Assembly (NCBI GenBank): GCA_020852775.1
Contig: JADZAD010000100.1
Location: forward strand, 1 to 14,732
Source of the DNA: Anaerolineae bacterium
GTDB lineage: Bacteria > Chloroflexota > Anaerolineae > Aggregatilineales > UBA3940
Direction of reading: 5' to 3'
DNA length: 14,732 nucleotides
The notes under the pieces are model-generated. The model was not told the origin of the DNA. It saw only the letters and a list, made by a program, of their open reading frames with translations, and searched no databases. The translations under genes and the position numbers were made by a program. This document shows positions 1-7,487 of the stretch, piece after piece. Numbering within the stretch: position 1 is the stretch's first letter; every line of letters begins with the position of its first letter.

Positions 1-9
1 ACCCCGGTG

Positions 10-15
10 TATACT
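10..15 (+). promoter_or_regulatory. possible -10 element upstream of the DUF167 gene
   Basis: TATACT lies about 70 bases before the start codon of the DUF167 gene, a plausible distance for a promoter with a short leader. The -35 position would lie outside the window, so it cannot be tested. TATACT also occurs inside coding sequence elsewhere in this window (for example near 5321), so this is a weak call. Confidence 0.2.
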
Positions 16-84
16 GGCCTTCATACAGCAGGGCCGCGCACCGGTGGCCTGCCATGCGCTTTCCAGCAGGTAGAGGGGGCTGTT

Positions 85-417
85 ATGCCGCGGGATTTCA
101 ATATCACGTCTGCCACCGGGGGGGCCGCGTTCACTGTCAAGATCGTGCCCAAGGCTAACCGGACGGAGATTGTCGGGGTGCAGGAAGACGGCACGATCAA
201 GATCAGGCTGATGTCGCCACCGATAGAGGGACAGGCCAACGAAGAACTGATCAACTTCTTGGCGGATTTCCTTGGCTGCAACAAGCGGGATATCGAGATC
301 GTCGCCGGGGCGGAAGGCCGCAAGAAGCTGATCAGCGTCCTGAACGTGGATGCAGGCCGGGTGAATGACCTGGTCCGGGCGGTTGTCCCGGAGTCTTTTG
401 TAGACGATACAGACTGA
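85..417 (+). CDS. yggU: DUF167 / YggU family protein
   Basis: Small soluble protein of 110 residues belonging to the DUF167 (YggU) family, whose biochemical role is not established. The family signature is clear: an N-terminal strand of the type FTVKIVPKANRTEI, followed by IKIRLMSPPIEGQANEELINFLADFLG (residues 45-71) and a strand-turn region IVAGAEGRKKLISVL. The PxxEGxAN element and the G-x-x-x-RxK/KK loop are the parts most conserved in this family. The usual length is about 90-110 residues, so the protein is complete. I chose the ATG at 85 because AGAGGGGG precedes it with about five bases between, while the reading frame stays open upstream to a GTG at 7 whose extra 26 residues look non-coding. 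In many bacteria this gene follows yggT/proC; the upstream neighbour is outside the window. It converges on the NTPase gene with only 29 bases between the stops. Confidence 0.9.
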   Translation: MPRDFNITSATGGAAFTVKIVPKANRTEIVGVQEDGTIKIRLMSPPIEGQANEELINFLADFLGCNKRDIEIVAGAEGRKKLISVLNVDAGRVNDLVRAVVPESFVDDTD

Positions 418-438
418 GGCGGAGCTTTTCGCCCGCCT
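417..438. terminator. weak hairpin between two convergent genes
   Basis: AGGCGG at 417-422 pairs perfectly with CCGCCT at 433-438 around a 10-base loop, in the short space between the stop of the DUF167 gene and the stop of the NTPase gene read from the other strand. Placement between convergent stops fits a shared terminator. There is no T-run on either side, so it is at best a poor intrinsic terminator and may be chance in GC-rich DNA. Confidence 0.25.
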
Positions 439-446
439 GCCAGATT

Positions 447-2798
447 CTACGTCACACCCGGAAGGCTGTGCCCCAGCGCGACTGCTATCGCGGTGATCGC
501 CCGATACGCCGCGTCCCGAATCTCCGGGTGTTCATCACGCAGCGCCTCATATAGCGCAGGCAGGGCGGCCACACCGCAGGTGGCCCCCAGCCCCTCAATC
601 AGCGCCAGCTTCCAGATTGCCTCACCTTCACGCAACAAGCCGAGCAGTTGAATCAAGCCGTGTTCACCGGTGAGCAGGCTCTTACCGGAGGCCTCCGCCC
701 ATTGGCGCACCCACGGCATTTCTGTGAGAGCAAGTGTAGCAGGCGGTGCGGCCTGGGCAGGGTCAGACAGACGCTCAAGCGCGCTGGTAGCGCCCGCCCG
801 CACTGCCCAGTCTGAGTCTCGCCGTTCCAGTTCTGTGAGGAGGTCTGCCGCCCAGGGCTGGCAAACGCGCTCCAGCCCGATAACCGCTGCTTTCCGCGTG
901 ACCGGGTCCTGTTCGTGGGTGGCCTCCCGGAGGACTTCATGGCCCTCTCCGGCGAGGTCCCCGGCCAGCATCTGGGCCACCGCATGGCGGGCCATCTGGC
1001 CGCCGGTGAGCAGCACCTGGAGCATGTAATTCAGCGCAGTCCTGCTGCCAAGCGCCCCCAGTGCCAGCGAGGCGGCGACCTCGACGGCTGCTACCCGGTC
1101 CTCCAGCACTCCGCCCAGTTCGCTGACCGCCTCAACATCCCCGGTAGAACCCAGCCCGATCGCAGAGAGCAGCCTGATATGCTCATTCTCGCTGCGGATA
1201 CCCTCACGGAAGACAAAGCCGATATTCGGGTCACCCGTGGCAACGAGTGCCGCCATGAGGCGTTCGCGCTGGGCGGGGAACAGCGTCCCATGCAGGAAGA
1301 GGCGTGCGGCCTGACGAAAGAAGCGAGGTTTCCAGACGCCTTCAGATGGTGCACAGGCTGCCCAGCGTGCTACCTCAAGCAAAGGAGAGAGCGTGGCGTT
1401 CAGGGGTGCAGCCAGGTGACCGTCTACGTATGTGCTGATGTCCTGCAGTTCAGCGAGGAACTCGATCACAGGTTCGCCGCGGGCCGGGTTGTGCAGCAGC
1501 GCTTTCTGCAAACCCTCTGTCTGCTGCGCCTTCGCGGCAAGGAAGGCGCGTATCCTCGGCTGGGTGAAGCTGATCGCGTGGTTGGCATGCTCGGTGAGCA
1601 GATGGGTCTGGTGCGTCACAGCGAACAGGTAATCGGAAGCCTTCACCGCGGGGGCGCGTATGCCGCCCTCCTGTTCCGCGACAAACCGGCCTGTTACCTC
1701 AGCCAGCGTGGGCGGCGTGTCAGGCATTGACTGCGCTTCCGCCGCGAGGGTGGACAGCACATGGTGATAGCGGTCATCCGGGGTGGCTCGCCGCACATAC
1801 AGGTCGTACCACGCAGTGCGGCCTGCGCTGGCTGCGCCGTCGCCGCTGCAGAAGGCCCACAGGTGCAGGGTCAGATCAAGCGGGTTGGTTTCGTTGACCA
1901 GCCGAGCGGCCCGGCGCATGGTGTCCTCGGTGAGGGGGGCCGCCGCCGCCCGGCGCGTTCGCCCGATCTCCGGCCAGTTGTCCGCCCAGCGCTCACAGAA
2001 CTCGGCTCTTTCAGCGCGGCCCCAGGGGAGCAGAAACACGGGAGAGAACCCCGCCTGCAGCAGTGGTGCATAGCCGGAGGCGGGTCCGCTGATGACTATC
2101 CGGTTGCCGGGGTATGCTGACTGAAGCACGTCAAGCCAGGCGATAGCTTGAGCCTGATCCTGCGGGGTGAGTTCTTCCCATCCGTCCAGCAGGATCAGGC
2201 CGCGACCGTCATTGAGCGCGCCCGAGAGGGCACGCAGGGCGTTCGCTCCGGCGGCCTTGAGGGGGTAGCATGCTGCCCTGACAAGTGGCTCCAGCACGTC
2301 CGGACGATCTCCCAGCACTGTGTCTGAGAGGTTCACGTCCGCGAGGTTTGCCAGCACCGGCAGCCGGTGCGAATCAAGGATCGCCTCGACTCGCTCTCCA
2401 CTGGCCTGACGGGCAGCAAGGATGGCAAGCAGAGCCAGTGTTGTTGTGCGTCCGCTGCCATCACGACCGAGCAGGGCGATCGTGTTCACACCGCGCAGTA
2501 GTGAGCGCAGAGGGACACCGGGCAAGCTATAGGCTGCGAGCAGTTCTGGCCAGTCCGGGATGAGCGGCAGAAGGTTGTACGGGCCGAGTGTATCTGCGTG
2601 CTCTTCCGCCGTGACAGGGTCATACGGCTGAGGCAGGGTGAAGCCACGTGGGAATACGGCAATCTGTTCAAGCGCGACGAGATGCCCGGCGAGGTGCAGG
2701 CCACTGGCGTACTCAATCAGGGCCGCATGGTAGCGAGCTTCAGCACGAGCCGTCGGGCTGCCCGCGCGCGGGTGGGTGACTGCGCCGTTATTCGCCAT
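447..2798 (-). CDS. NACHT/STAND-like NTPase with C-terminal HEAT repeats, degenerate P-loop
   Basis: Predicted soluble protein of 783 residues. After an N-terminal region of about 100 residues that I do not recognise, a P-loop module begins with a Walker A-like GRDGSGRT (residues 111-118). A Walker B-like stretch LILLDGWEEL (201-210) follows, matching the hhhhDGhDE pattern of NACHT domains. The sensor-1 strand reads NRIVISGP (232-239), where NACHT proteins normally have an arginine (TSRP). The last third is a run of HEAT-like helical pairs, for example around VRAGATSALERL and IRDAAYRAITAI, so it is probably a protein-binding scaffold. The Walker A lysine is an arginine, so ATP hydrolysis may be impaired. 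No effector domain (nuclease, TIR, protease) is visible. It starts 22 bases after the zinc-ribbon gene, with AGGA nine bases before its ATG, so the two are probably one transcript. It could be regulatory, a scaffold or a divergent defence sensor; I cannot choose between these. Confidence 0.78.
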   Translation of the reverse strand: MANNGAVTHPRAGSPTARAEARYHAALIEYASGLHLAGHLVALEQIAVFPRGFTLPQPYDPVTAEEHADTLGPYNLLPLIPDWPELLAAYSLPGVPLRSLLRGVNTIALLGRDGSGRTTTLALLAILAARQASGERVEAILDSHRLPVLANLADVNLSDTVLGDRPDVLEPLVRAACYPLKAAGANALRALSGALNDGRGLILLDGWEELTPQDQAQAIAWLDVLQSAYPGNRIVISGPASGYAPLLQAGFSPVFLLPWGRAERAEFCERWADNWPEIGRTRRAAAAPLTEDTMRRAARLVNETNPLDLTLHLWAFCSGDGAASAGRTAWYDLYVRRATPDDRYHHVLSTLAAEAQSMPDTPPTLAEVTGRFVAEQEGGIRAPAVKASDYLFAVTHQTHLLTEHANHAISFTQPRIRAFLAAKAQQTEGLQKALLHNPARGEPVIEFLAELQDISTYVDGHLAAPLNATLSPLLEVARWAACAPSEGVWKPRFFRQAARLFLHGTLFPAQRERLMAALVATGDPNIGFVFREGIRSENEHIRLLSAIGLGSTGDVEAVSELGGVLEDRVAAVEVAASLALGALGSRTALNYMLQVLLTGGQMARHAVAQMLAGDLAGEGHEVLREATHEQDPVTRKAAVIGLERVCQPWAADLLTELERRDSDWAVRAGATSALERLSDPAQAAPPATLALTEMPWVRQWAEASGKSLLTGEHGLIQLLGLLREGEAIWKLALIEGLGATCGVAALPALYEALRDEHPEIRDAAYRAITAIAVALGHSLPGVT

Positions 2799-2820
2799 GC
2801 GGCCTGTTCCTGGTCCTTGC

Positions 2821-3522
2821 TCAGATCGTGACGATCAGCCGTCCGCAGGTCGGGCAGGCGGTGACCTGGCCCATTCTGATCTGCCGTACCTGCTGCATCG
2901 TCAGCTCAACGCCGCAGAAGCGGCACGATTCGTCCTCAGTGAGCAGGGCGACAGCTACCCCGCCTGGGGCACGTCGCAGCTTGTCGTACTGTGCCAGCGT
3001 ATCGGGCAGCAGATCGGAACGCGCCTGCTGGACTTCCCTTTCAAGGGGAACGATACCCGCACGCAGGTCGTCACGCTCCACAACCAGCCCGGCGTTCGTA
3101 ATAGCAACCTCTCTGTGGACGCTTTCCAGTGTCACTTCAGCCTGTTGTACGGCTGCCAGGCTGTCCTCCAGCGCAGTGAGTACCTCAAGCAGTGGTTCCT
3201 CCAGGCGCGCATGGCGCTGGCGCAGCTCAGCGAGCTTCTCCTGCATTTCTGTCAGTTCGCGTGGGTTATGAACCGTACCTGAATACAGGCGGGCTTCGAC
3301 CTCGTCTCCCTCTTCTTCAAGTGCGCCGCGCTCATCTTCCAGGGCGACCTGCCGGGCCTGCAGGTCGTGATGCACGGCGGAGGCCTGTGCGAGTGCGGCC
3401 TCCGCCTCCTGCAGCGCGCGGTTCTGGCTCAGGCGGGCCTCGATATCGGTAAGCCGGGTACGCATGGAGTCCAGCCGGGAGTCGAGTGTCTGGGCCTTAT
3501 GAAGGGCTGCAATCTGGTTCAA
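2821..3522 (-). CDS. C4 zinc-ribbon coiled-coil protein (COG1579 / DUF164 type)
   Basis: Protein of 233 residues with two parts. Residues 1-170 form a long charged antiparallel coiled coil, rich in Glu, Ala, Leu and Arg. It contains the family hallmark LYSGTVHNPREL (79-90) at the hairpin region. Residues 195-230 form a zinc ribbon with CRFC (Cys200, Cys203) and CPTCGR (Cys223, Cys226). This architecture and length are typical of the COG1579 family, thought to bind nucleic acid or protein; the exact job in this organism is unknown. The start is a TTG at 3522, supported by AGAGGT five to six bases upstream; no better ATG fits the family N-terminus. It is the first gene of a leftward unit with the HEAT-repeat NTPase 22 bases downstream. 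A perfect TATAAT lies about 65 bases upstream of the start. Confidence 0.9.
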   Translation of the reverse strand: MNQIAALHKAQTLDSRLDSMRTRLTDIEARLSQNRALQEAEAALAQASAVHHDLQARQVALEDERGALEEEGDEVEARLYSGTVHNPRELTEMQEKLAELRQRHARLEEPLLEVLTALEDSLAAVQQAEVTLESVHREVAITNAGLVVERDDLRAGIVPLEREVQQARSDLLPDTLAQYDKLRRAPGGVAVALLTEDESCRFCGVELTMQQVRQIRMGQVTACPTCGRLIVTI

Positions 3523-3586
3523 GGTGACCTCTGTACGATGTGGATGCTCTCATGCAGGGCTGGACTTTCGCGCCAACCATGACGCC

Positions 3587-3616
3587 ATTATACTACTCGC
3601 AGGAAAGCGTGAACAA
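3587..3616 (-). promoter_or_regulatory. sigma-70-type promoter for the zinc-ribbon/NTPase unit
   Basis: Read on the minus strand, TTGTTC (3616-3611) is followed after 18 bases by a perfect TATAAT (3592-3587). Transcription would begin near 3580 and give a leader of roughly 58 bases before the TTG start at 3522. The -35 box matches the consensus only in its first three bases, but the exact -10 and its position in a divergent intergenic region make this the best promoter candidate in the window. Confidence 0.5.
3589..3594 (+). promoter_or_regulatory. possible -10 element for the surface glycosylation cluster
   Basis: TATACT on the plus strand overlaps four bases of the minus-strand TATAAT. It sits about 43 bases before the ATG at 3637, a suitable distance. 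I find no convincing -35 box 16-18 bases upstream, so another sigma factor, an activator or a different site is possible. Confidence 0.3.
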
Positions 3617-3636
3617 GCACGGTGACAGGGCTGACT

Positions 3637-5235
3637 ATGACGGCAGCGAACGGGGTAGACAACAGAGAATGGCGCTGGGTCATCATCGCATCCGCGAGCA
3701 CCGTCGTGCTGATGATGATTCCGTTGATCGTTGGATACCTGCTGGCCGCGCCCGATCGGACGTTCACGGGGGTCATGATCATCCCGCTTGATGGACTGTC
3801 TTATCAGGCCAAGCTGGCGCAGGGTGCAAGCGGTTCGTGGATGTTCCATCTCACGTATACGCCGGAGCCACATCGCGGGGTTTTTATCTACACTTTCTAT
3901 CCCGCCCTTGGTCAACTCGCGCGGCTGCTCAATGTGGAGCCTATTCTGGTGTCTGAGGTCTTCCGCATCAGCGGCACACTCGGTATGTACCTGATGCTGT
4001 ACCTGTTGATATCGCTCTGGACGGACGACCTGAACCAGCGGCGGATCACCTGGGGGATCGCCATAACGAGTGCCGGAGTGGGCTGGCTGGTTCTGCTGAT
4101 CGCCCGTGGAGTGATGCCTGACATCACGATCCTCCCTGAAGCCTTCCCTCTGCAGGCGGCGTATGCCAACGCGCACTTCCCCTGGGCGATCGCTACAGGA
4201 ATGTGGATCGCGTATACGCTGCTGCGGATTACCCTCAATGAGCCGGAGCACTCACCGGAACTGAGCCTTGCCACGCTCGGGCTGGCGCTGGGTGGGATAC
4301 TGCTGGTGATGATCTCACCTTTCATGCTCGCGCTGGTTGGCGGTGCGTATGGTATATACTGCCTCTCACTCTGGCGGCGGGATCGCGCCTTTCCCCTGCG
4401 AGCCGTTTCATGGGGCACGGTGGTGCTTATCTTCAGCGTACCACTCCTGGGCTACAGTCTGTGGGCGACTTCAACAGCCAACCCGGTCATGCACCAGTGG
4501 ATGGCGCAGAACGTCACCCTCTCTCCACCGGTCTGGCAGTACCTCGCTGCGTTCGGGCCGGTGGTAGTGCTGGCTGTCATTGGTGTGATCGGCACCCGGC
4601 AGTTTCTGAGCGAGCGAGACTCCTTTCTGCTGGGATGGATCGGCCTGGCACTGGTTGCGCTTTACCTGCCCATCAATCTGCAGCGGCGCTTCGCGATAGG
4701 GCTGATGATCCCGCTGGCGATCTACGCCGGAATCGGGCTTTACCGCGTGATTCTGCCATGGGTGGTGCCGCGCTGGCGATTTGTGCTGACGACAGCAGTC
4801 CTGATTCTTCTGGCTCCTTCGACAGTGGTAGCGCTCGTGCTGCCGCTGGTCGGTGCATCAACTGAGCAGGGCGCACCATACTATTTCCTCAGCCGAGGCG
4901 AAAGTGCCGCGCTATCCTGGCTGCAGGACAGCGCAGATCCCGAATCGATCGTACTTGCCGCACCCAGTTTCAGCCTGTTCATCCCAATTCACGGACAGCG
5001 CGTTGTCTATGCACATCCGTTTGAGACCCTTCATGCCGAAGAGCGCGAACGGGCTGTGCTGGACTATTACTCCGGGTCAGATTGTTCTGTAGTAGAGCGT
5101 GAGCAGGTTGACTACGTCGTCTATGGAGAACGTGAACGCCAGATCAGTGACGCCGCCATGACCTGCAAACCTGCAGGTGAACCGGTATACACCTCTCCGG
5201 ACGGTACTGTTCTGATCTACGCAACCGCACCCTGA
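3637..5235 (+). CDS. polytopic membrane protein A1, probable GT-C glycosyltransferase
   Basis: Integral membrane protein of 532 residues with about ten hydrophobic segments and a hydrophilic C-terminal tail of about 120 residues. After the first membrane segment comes an extracytoplasmic loop with DGLSYQAK (Asp52 to Lys59), GASG (63-66) and YTPEP (74-78). An acidic residue in the first outer loop is the hallmark of GT-C glycosyltransferases, which use lipid-linked sugar donors. I infer that activity here but cannot place the protein in a named family. It is clearly homologous to the gene at 7474-9111. Shared blocks are EWRW near the N-terminus, DxxSYxAK, GASG, QRRxxWG, LPEAF, a W-x-AQN block with a nearby SP, and YLPxxxQRR. 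I chose ATG 3637 because AGGG lies six bases upstream and because the paralogue has an equally short N-terminus; a GTG at 3622 is possible but poorly spaced. First gene of the rightward cluster. Two Cys residues lie in the C-terminal tail. Confidence 0.75.
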   Translation: MTAANGVDNREWRWVIIASASTVVLMMIPLIVGYLLAAPDRTFTGVMIIPLDGLSYQAKLAQGASGSWMFHLTYTPEPHRGVFIYTFYPALGQLARLLNVEPILVSEVFRISGTLGMYLMLYLLISLWTDDLNQRRITWGIAITSAGVGWLVLLIARGVMPDITILPEAFPLQAAYANAHFPWAIATGMWIAYTLLRITLNEPEHSPELSLATLGLALGGILLVMISPFMLALVGGAYGIYCLSLWRRDRAFPLRAVSWGTVVLIFSVPLLGYSLWATSTANPVMHQWMAQNVTLSPPVWQYLAAFGPVVVLAVIGVIGTRQFLSERDSFLLGWIGLALVALYLPINLQRRFAIGLMIPLAIYAGIGLYRVILPWVVPRWRFVLTTAVLILLAPSTVVALVLPLVGASTEQGAPYYFLSRGESAALSWLQDSADPESIVLAAPSFSLFIPIHGQRVVYAHPFETLHAEERERAVLDYYSGSDCSVVEREQVDYVVYGERERQISDAAMTCKPAGEPVYTSPDGTVLIYATAP

Positions 5236-5246
5236 CCGGCCTCTCT

Positions 5247-7487
5247 ATGCGCCAATCTTCTGCCTCCATCTCCGGTGCAACCCTGGCTGACCGGTTATTC
5301 TGGCCCCTGGTGCTTGCCGGTATACTGTCTGCTGCAATCTTCCTTATCCCGCCCGGCCTGCTGCCATTTCCGCCTGGCTCGACTATCTCGGATGCAGCTA
5401 TTGCCCATCTGCCAAACGCGGCATTCCTGAAACAGAGTGTGATAGAGCACGGACAGTGGCCGCTGTGGAATCCGTACCGGATGCTCGGTCAGCCTTTCGC
5501 CGCGAATCCACTCAGCAAGGCATGGTATCCACCCCAGTGGCTGGTCTTTCTGTTGCCACCCGTGCAGCATCTGAACGTAATGATCTATCTCCACATGGTC
5601 GCTGCCGCCGCAGGGATAGCCTGCTGGATGCGTTCGGGTGGGTTGAGCCGGGCCGCCGCACTCTTCGCTGCGGTGTCGTGGGCACTGCTGCCCAAATCAA
5701 TGGCACACCTTGGCGCCGGGCATCTTGACATCGTGTATGCGCTGGCGTGGGTGCCGTGGCTGCTGGCGGCGATCCAGCGAATGATAGGCCAGCCGTCACC
5801 TCGTACCGTCGCCGCAACGGCGCTCTGCGGTGCTCTGCTGCTGCTGGCAGATATTCGCATGGCGTTCTACTTTGGCCTGCTGGCGGCGGCATATGCGTTG
5901 GTCCTGACTGCGCTCCAACCTCCCAGCCCGCCGCTGGGCCGGCGCTGGCAGGTGCCCGCTGCTGCGGTGCTGGCGGGGGGGCTGGCGCTGCTGCTCTCTG
6001 CGGTACAGATTGTGCCGGTGCTGGTTCTCAGCCCGTACCTGACACGCGCCTCGCTGACCCCCGCGGAAGCAGGAGCCTTTTCGCTGGCTCCGGCACGGCT
6101 GCTTGGTTTGCTGATCCCGGACTACGGCGGCTTCCATGAAATGATGACGTACACCGGCCTGCCGGTACTGGCCCTCGCAGTGGCTGCGCTGGCCTGCTGG
6201 AAAGGGCTGAATTACCCGCGCCGGGTGCTGGCACTGTTCTGGACGGCGCTGGTCCTGCTGGCGGCGGCGTGGGCACTCGGCGAATACGGGCCGTTCTTTC
6301 CGGCAGCGGCGCGGATGCTCCCGGCGCTGTCATGGTTCCGGGTACCGTCGCGGGCGTGGTTTGTTGCCTCTTTCGGTCTGATCGTCCTCAGCGCACACGG
6401 CCTGGATGCATTGTCGGTGGCAGCAGGTCGAGTAAGACGGCTGGCCACAGCAGGCCTGGCGATGGCCGGGGTTGTGTGGCTGGCGACGGTGCTCTTCCTG
6501 CTGGCTCCCGGCTCTACCGTAGCAATCCGCCTCCTGGGGGCGGGCGCTGGCCTGCTCCTCAGCGGAGCGGGGCTGTGGCTGCTGGATGCCTTACCCGCGA
6601 ACAGCCGCGTGCGCTGGCTGCGAACGGGCGTCCTGATTACAGGGCAGGGGGTACTGCTGGTGGTGCTGGCTCGCTCGGTGATCGCTCCGCGGCCTGCGGA
6701 CGTCGCCGGGATATATGATGATGCGATCCTTGATTCAATAGGCCCGTTCTGTGATATGGTCTACTCTCCTAGCTTTGACCTGCTCGGCGTGGAGACGATC
6801 ACGCGGGGGATACCCACCCTCCACGGAGCTGATCCTTTTCAGTTGGCATGGACGGCTCACACCATCGCCGAGGCCACCGGTGTCGAGGCGGCAGGCTATT
6901 CGATCGCCAGCCCGCCGCTGCCGGGTACGGCGGACGACGCCACACTGGCGCTGCGCGATGCTCAGCCGGATGCCGACCTGTTGGCAGGGCTTCGTGTGGG
7001 CTATGTCGCCGCCCGCTTCCCGCTGGAAGGGATCCCCGGGTTGGAACCCATCCCGGTGGATGCGCCTGTGTACCTTTACAGGGTAACGCTGAATCCGACA
7101 GAGCTCATCTCCACGGATACGGTGGATGAGGCTCCGCGGGGTGTGGCGGGTGGCCCGGTCATGCACCGCGCCTGTGGGCAGAAACCTGACCTGGCGCTGC
7201 AAGCGCAGTACGACGGGCTGGCGCAGGGCGGGATTACGAACGGTGTGCTGGTCAGCGGGCAGGCGTGGGCGCCTGGCTGGCAGGCGTGGGTCGATGGTGA
7301 GCGAGCGACAGTGGTACGGGTAGGTGGGGTGCTGGCGGGGGTGCAGCTTCCTTCGGAGGGGCTGCACACGGTACGCCTCGTGTATCGCCCGGCGGCGGAC
7401 CTTGCCGGGATCGCGCTCAGTGCCGCAGGATTGATAGTCCTCGGTATGCTGCTGGGTGTGAGGAGGAAGCCTGATGCACCGCGTTAA
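5247..7487 (+). CDS. YfhO-family membrane glycosyltransferase-like protein B1
   Basis: Large polytopic membrane protein of 746 residues, typical of the YfhO family. In Firmicutes, YfhO proteins act with a GT2 enzyme that makes an undecaprenyl-phosphate sugar and then glycosylate teichoic acid outside the cell; the acceptor here is unknown. The first outer loop reads SDAAIAHLP with Asp49, then GQWPLWNPYRMLGQP (69-83) and a YPPQW segment, all family hallmarks. About a dozen hydrophobic segments follow. The C-terminal outer domain contains PGWQAWVDGE (676-685) and VRLVYRP, the conserved YfhO C-terminal signature, before a last membrane helix and a basic tail. The gene begins 11 bases after the stop of A1 without a visible ribosome binding site, so translation probably depends on reinitiation. 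It overlaps the next gene by 14 bases. It is paralogous to the gene at 9108-11354, with matching CGQKPD and CTGKPD motifs in the outer domains. Confidence 0.85.
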   Translation: MRQSSASISGATLADRLFWPLVLAGILSAAIFLIPPGLLPFPPGSTISDAAIAHLPNAAFLKQSVIEHGQWPLWNPYRMLGQPFAANPLSKAWYPPQWLVFLLPPVQHLNVMIYLHMVAAAAGIACWMRSGGLSRAAALFAAVSWALLPKSMAHLGAGHLDIVYALAWVPWLLAAIQRMIGQPSPRTVAATALCGALLLLADIRMAFYFGLLAAAYALVLTALQPPSPPLGRRWQVPAAAVLAGGLALLLSAVQIVPVLVLSPYLTRASLTPAEAGAFSLAPARLLGLLIPDYGGFHEMMTYTGLPVLALAVAALACWKGLNYPRRVLALFWTALVLLAAAWALGEYGPFFPAAARMLPALSWFRVPSRAWFVASFGLIVLSAHGLDALSVAAGRVRRLATAGLAMAGVVWLATVLFLLAPGSTVAIRLLGAGAGLLLSGAGLWLLDALPANSRVRWLRTGVLITGQGVLLVVLARSVIAPRPADVAGIYDDAILDSIGPFCDMVYSPSFDLLGVETITRGIPTLHGADPFQLAWTAHTIAEATGVEAAGYSIASPPLPGTADDATLALRDAQPDADLLAGLRVGYVAARFPLEGIPGLEPIPVDAPVYLYRVTLNPTELISTDTVDEAPRGVAGGPVMHRACGQKPDLALQAQYDGLAQGGITNGVLVSGQAWAPGWQAWVDGERATVVRVGGVLAGVQLPSEGLHTVRLVYRPAADLAGIALSAAGLIVLGMLLGVRRKPDAPR

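Noticed and set aside
915..1730. Long plus-strand open frame inside the NTPase gene
   Set aside because: It is antisense to a protein with clear domain motifs, has no recognisable motif itself and is typical of open frames produced by GC-rich codon use.
447..2798. Calling the NACHT-like gene an antiphage (Avs-type) defence gene
   Set aside because: No effector domain, degenerate Walker A and sensor 1, and no defence genes nearby. The neighbours are housekeeping or envelope genes.
4187..4194. GCGATCGC octamers (also near 10350) as a repeated signal such as HIP1
   Set aside because: Only a couple of copies were noticed in the window, which is not clearly above what GC-rich sequence would give.
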